Assembly: GCA_027040375.1 (NCBI GenBank)
Contig: JALUMJ010000158.1
Location: 1-24,680 of the forward strand
From: Campylobacteraceae bacterium
GTDB taxonomy: Bacteria > Campylobacterota > Campylobacteria > Campylobacterales > Sulfurospirillaceae
Direction: 5' to 3'
Length of the DNA stretch: 24,680 nucleotides
Part shown: positions 23,215 through 24,680 of the stretch, one piece after another
Layout: each line of letters opens with the position of its first letter
How positions within the stretch are numbered: position 1 is the first letter of the stretch
The notes under the pieces: generated by a model
The model's input: only the letters and a program-made list of their open reading frames with translations
What the model was told of the DNA's origin: nothing
Database searches by the model: none
Made by a program: the position numbers and the translations under genes

Positions 23215-24680
23215 GTGTTTTTATCTTTTCTATGTTTACCACATAATTTTTATTTTCTACTAAAACCTCGCCATAACCAAGACCATCTTTGAATAGATAG
23301 CTCTCGTACGCTTTGTTGATAATCAAATCATCTTTTGAGACCAAATTACTGTATTTTGCCATGATTATAAATTCACCCATATTATTGTATATTTTAAAAT
23401 TTTCACCATCATTTATGTCATATTTTTTTGCTACTATTGGATTTATCAAGACAAAAGGAACTCCTCGTTGCAATCTTAGCAAAGTCCTATTTGTATTGTG
23501 CATTATCCCTTGTGAATATTTAGAATTAGCCAATATCAAGTTATAGCTATTTTCTTTTAAAATATTATCATAATTATTGGAAGAAATATTTTCTACATGT
23601 AGTGCTTCTTTTGCTGTTGGTTTTTCACTGCTATTTTCATTTTCTAAAACTATATCATAAACAGATTTGTTATCGCTAATGGTATAACTTTTTTGCATAT
23701 ACTTAAGCTCTGAAAATTCTTGATAAACAGTGCTTAAATCCCTAAACCCTTGCACAGCATACTCTTGTAAATCTTCTATCTTAGCATATCTAATATTCTC
23801 AGCTCTATTTGCGATTTTTTCTACTTCATTTAAGATTTGGGAAAATATACTCCACTCATCTCTACTTTCACCCACATTTTCAATCCCAATCGGTGGTTTT
23901 ATGTATGAATTGCTTACTCTATACGCCTCATATTTTCCCTTTAGTGGTAAAATCATATCGGCTTGTACTGCTGTTTCGCTCACTCGCTCTTCTATGCAAA
24001 CTAGATATTTTATTTTATCCAATATTTTTTCTTTATACTCTCTTGATTTTTGATGAAAAAGAGTTGAAGACAGCATTATCGCTATTTGCCCATCTTCACT
24101 GTCATTAATTTTTGTCAATTTTAAATTGTATTTTCCAGAAAAATCTGATAAATATGCTAGTTTTTCTATTTTATTGTTTTTTCTTTCAGTGTCTTTTGCA
24201 TCCAGTAAATCTAAAATCTTGCTTATCTTAGAGTTATATTCATACCCTTTTCCACACATAATTTTGATAGATTTTGCATTTACCATATAATCCGCAACTT
24301 TTTTTATATCATCTTCGTGAATTCCAGTAAGTTTTTTTATATCAAATTGAACTATTGATTTAATCTCTTTAACTAAATTTTCATCTTGATTTGAAAAATC
24401 CACACTTTGCTCATCACGACTTAATAAATACTCCAATATCTTTAAAGCTATTATATCATCGCTATTTGTTTTAACTGGAAGCCATATATCAGCTTGCTTT
24501 ACTGTTGCGTTATAGTCTGGGCAAATTGCTACAATTTTTGCTCCTCGATATCTGCTTTCTTGAAGATAATGTGCATCTTGGACATTTGACACCATAGGGT
24601 TATATCCCCAAAGAATAATCAAATCATTATCAAAGATATCTTTTGTAATTTTATTTTTTCTTGTTTTAATCAAATCTAAA
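23207..24680 (-). CDS. Molybdopterin oxidoreductase catalytic (alpha) subunit, C-terminal part (5' end outside window)
   Basis: The reading frame is open to the right edge, so only about 490 C-terminal residues are seen; the N-terminal Tat signal, FS0 cluster motif and Mo-ligand Asp lie outside. Recognisable NarG/SerA/EbdA-type blocks are LIILWGYNPMVSNVQDAHYL, ESRYRGAKIVAICPDYN and QADIWLPVKTNSDDIIALKI. Near the end are HNTNRTLLRLQRG and PIVAKKYDINDGENFKIYNN, in the dinucleotide-binding domain. Together with the beta and gamma subunits this defines a type II DMSO-reductase-family complex. The substrate (nitrate, selenate, (per)chlorate, DMS, hydrocarbon or other) cannot be told from this part. 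The stop is inside the start region of the beta gene. Confidence 0.88.
   Translation of the reverse strand, partial: LDLIKTRKNKITKDIFDNDLIILWGYNPMVSNVQDAHYLQESRYRGAKIVAICPDYNATVKQADIWLPVKTNSDDIIALKILEYLLSRDEQSVDFSNQDENLVKEIKSIVQFDIKKLTGIHEDDIKKVADYMVNAKSIKIMCGKGYEYNSKISKILDLLDAKDTERKNNKIEKLAYLSDFSGKYNLKLTKINDSEDGQIAIMLSSTLFHQKSREYKEKILDKIKYLVCIEERVSETAVQADMILPLKGKYEAYRVSNSYIKPPIGIENVGESRDEWSIFSQILNEVEKIANRAENIRYAKIEDLQEYAVQGFRDLSTVYQEFSELKYMQKSYTISDNKSVYDIVLENENSSEKPTAKEALHVENISSNNYDNILKENSYNLILANSKYSQGIMHNTNRTLLRLQRGVPFVLINPIVAKKYDINDGENFKIYNNMGEFIIMAKYSNLVSKDDLIINKAYESYLFKDGLGYGEVLVENKNYVVNIEKIKTHV

Noticed and set aside
1..24680. CRISPR arrays, tRNA or rRNA genes, intact insertion sequences, attachment sites
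   Set aside because: No direct-repeat arrays, cloverleaf-capable gaps or transposase genes were found. Intergenic gaps are all under 170 bases.

Overview
The window is an AT-rich, densely packed bacterial chromosome segment carrying about 25 genes. It most likely comes from a Campylobacterota (Epsilonproteobacteria) genome, probably a free-living relative of Sulfurimonas, Sulfuricurvum or Arcobacter rather than a host-adapted Campylobacter. Evidence is the short MqnA of the futalosine menaquinone route, a Cj1289-type SurA-like chaperone, the coding style, and the gene order mqnA / upp - malic enzyme - gltX - surA-like - accC - accB - dcd. From memory that order matches the C. jejuni Cj1285c-Cj1292 block. 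The genus is not settled by the sequence. I saw no rRNA, tRNA, CRISPR array or intact mobile element, and no gene-free stretch over 300 bases.

Layout. 1-981 (minus): molybdopterin genes moaD-moaE-moeA, with moeA running off the left edge. 1130-4149 (plus): mqnA-gdhA, then a solitary PhnD-like periplasmic binding protein. 4215-7509 (minus): gltX-malic enzyme-upp. 7603-8654 (plus): a SurA-like chaperone and a tiny YgaP-like membrane protein. 8691-10486 (minus): accB-accC. 10575-11135 (plus): dcd. 11145-11723 (minus): a SAM methyltransferase beside a short helix-turn-helix/transposase-like remnant. 11938-14923 (plus): leuC, mobA and a degenerate GGDEF-EAL protein. 15000-19008: Dabb protein, EamA transporter, phospholipase A, aminotransferase and LUD protein on alternating strands. 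19043-21002 (plus): moaC, a DUF493/YbeD protein and a long helical coiled-coil protein. 20994-24680 (minus): a type II DMSO-reductase-family operon (catalytic subunit cut by the right edge, iron-sulfur subunit, heme b/cytochrome c subunit).

Functional theme. Five molybdenum-cofactor genes (moaC, moaD, moaE, moeA, mobA) lie in the same 25 kb as a molybdopterin-guanine-dinucleotide oxidoreductase. They sit in separate transcription units. The rest is housekeeping: menaquinone, glutamate, pyruvate/malate, fatty acid, leucine and pyrimidine metabolism, tRNA charging and envelope biogenesis.

Most interesting points: (1) the oxidoreductase has its heme b gamma subunit fused to a C-terminal cytochrome c, and a beta subunit with 16 cluster cysteines, including one where NarH has Trp; (2) mobA has no ATG, GTG or TTG start able to include its GTP-binding loop, and is coupled to a GGDEF-EAL protein that has lost its catalytic motifs; (3) the palindrome TACATGTA occurs nine times, about ten times my rough expectation, mostly inside a longer motif and in all three reading frames.
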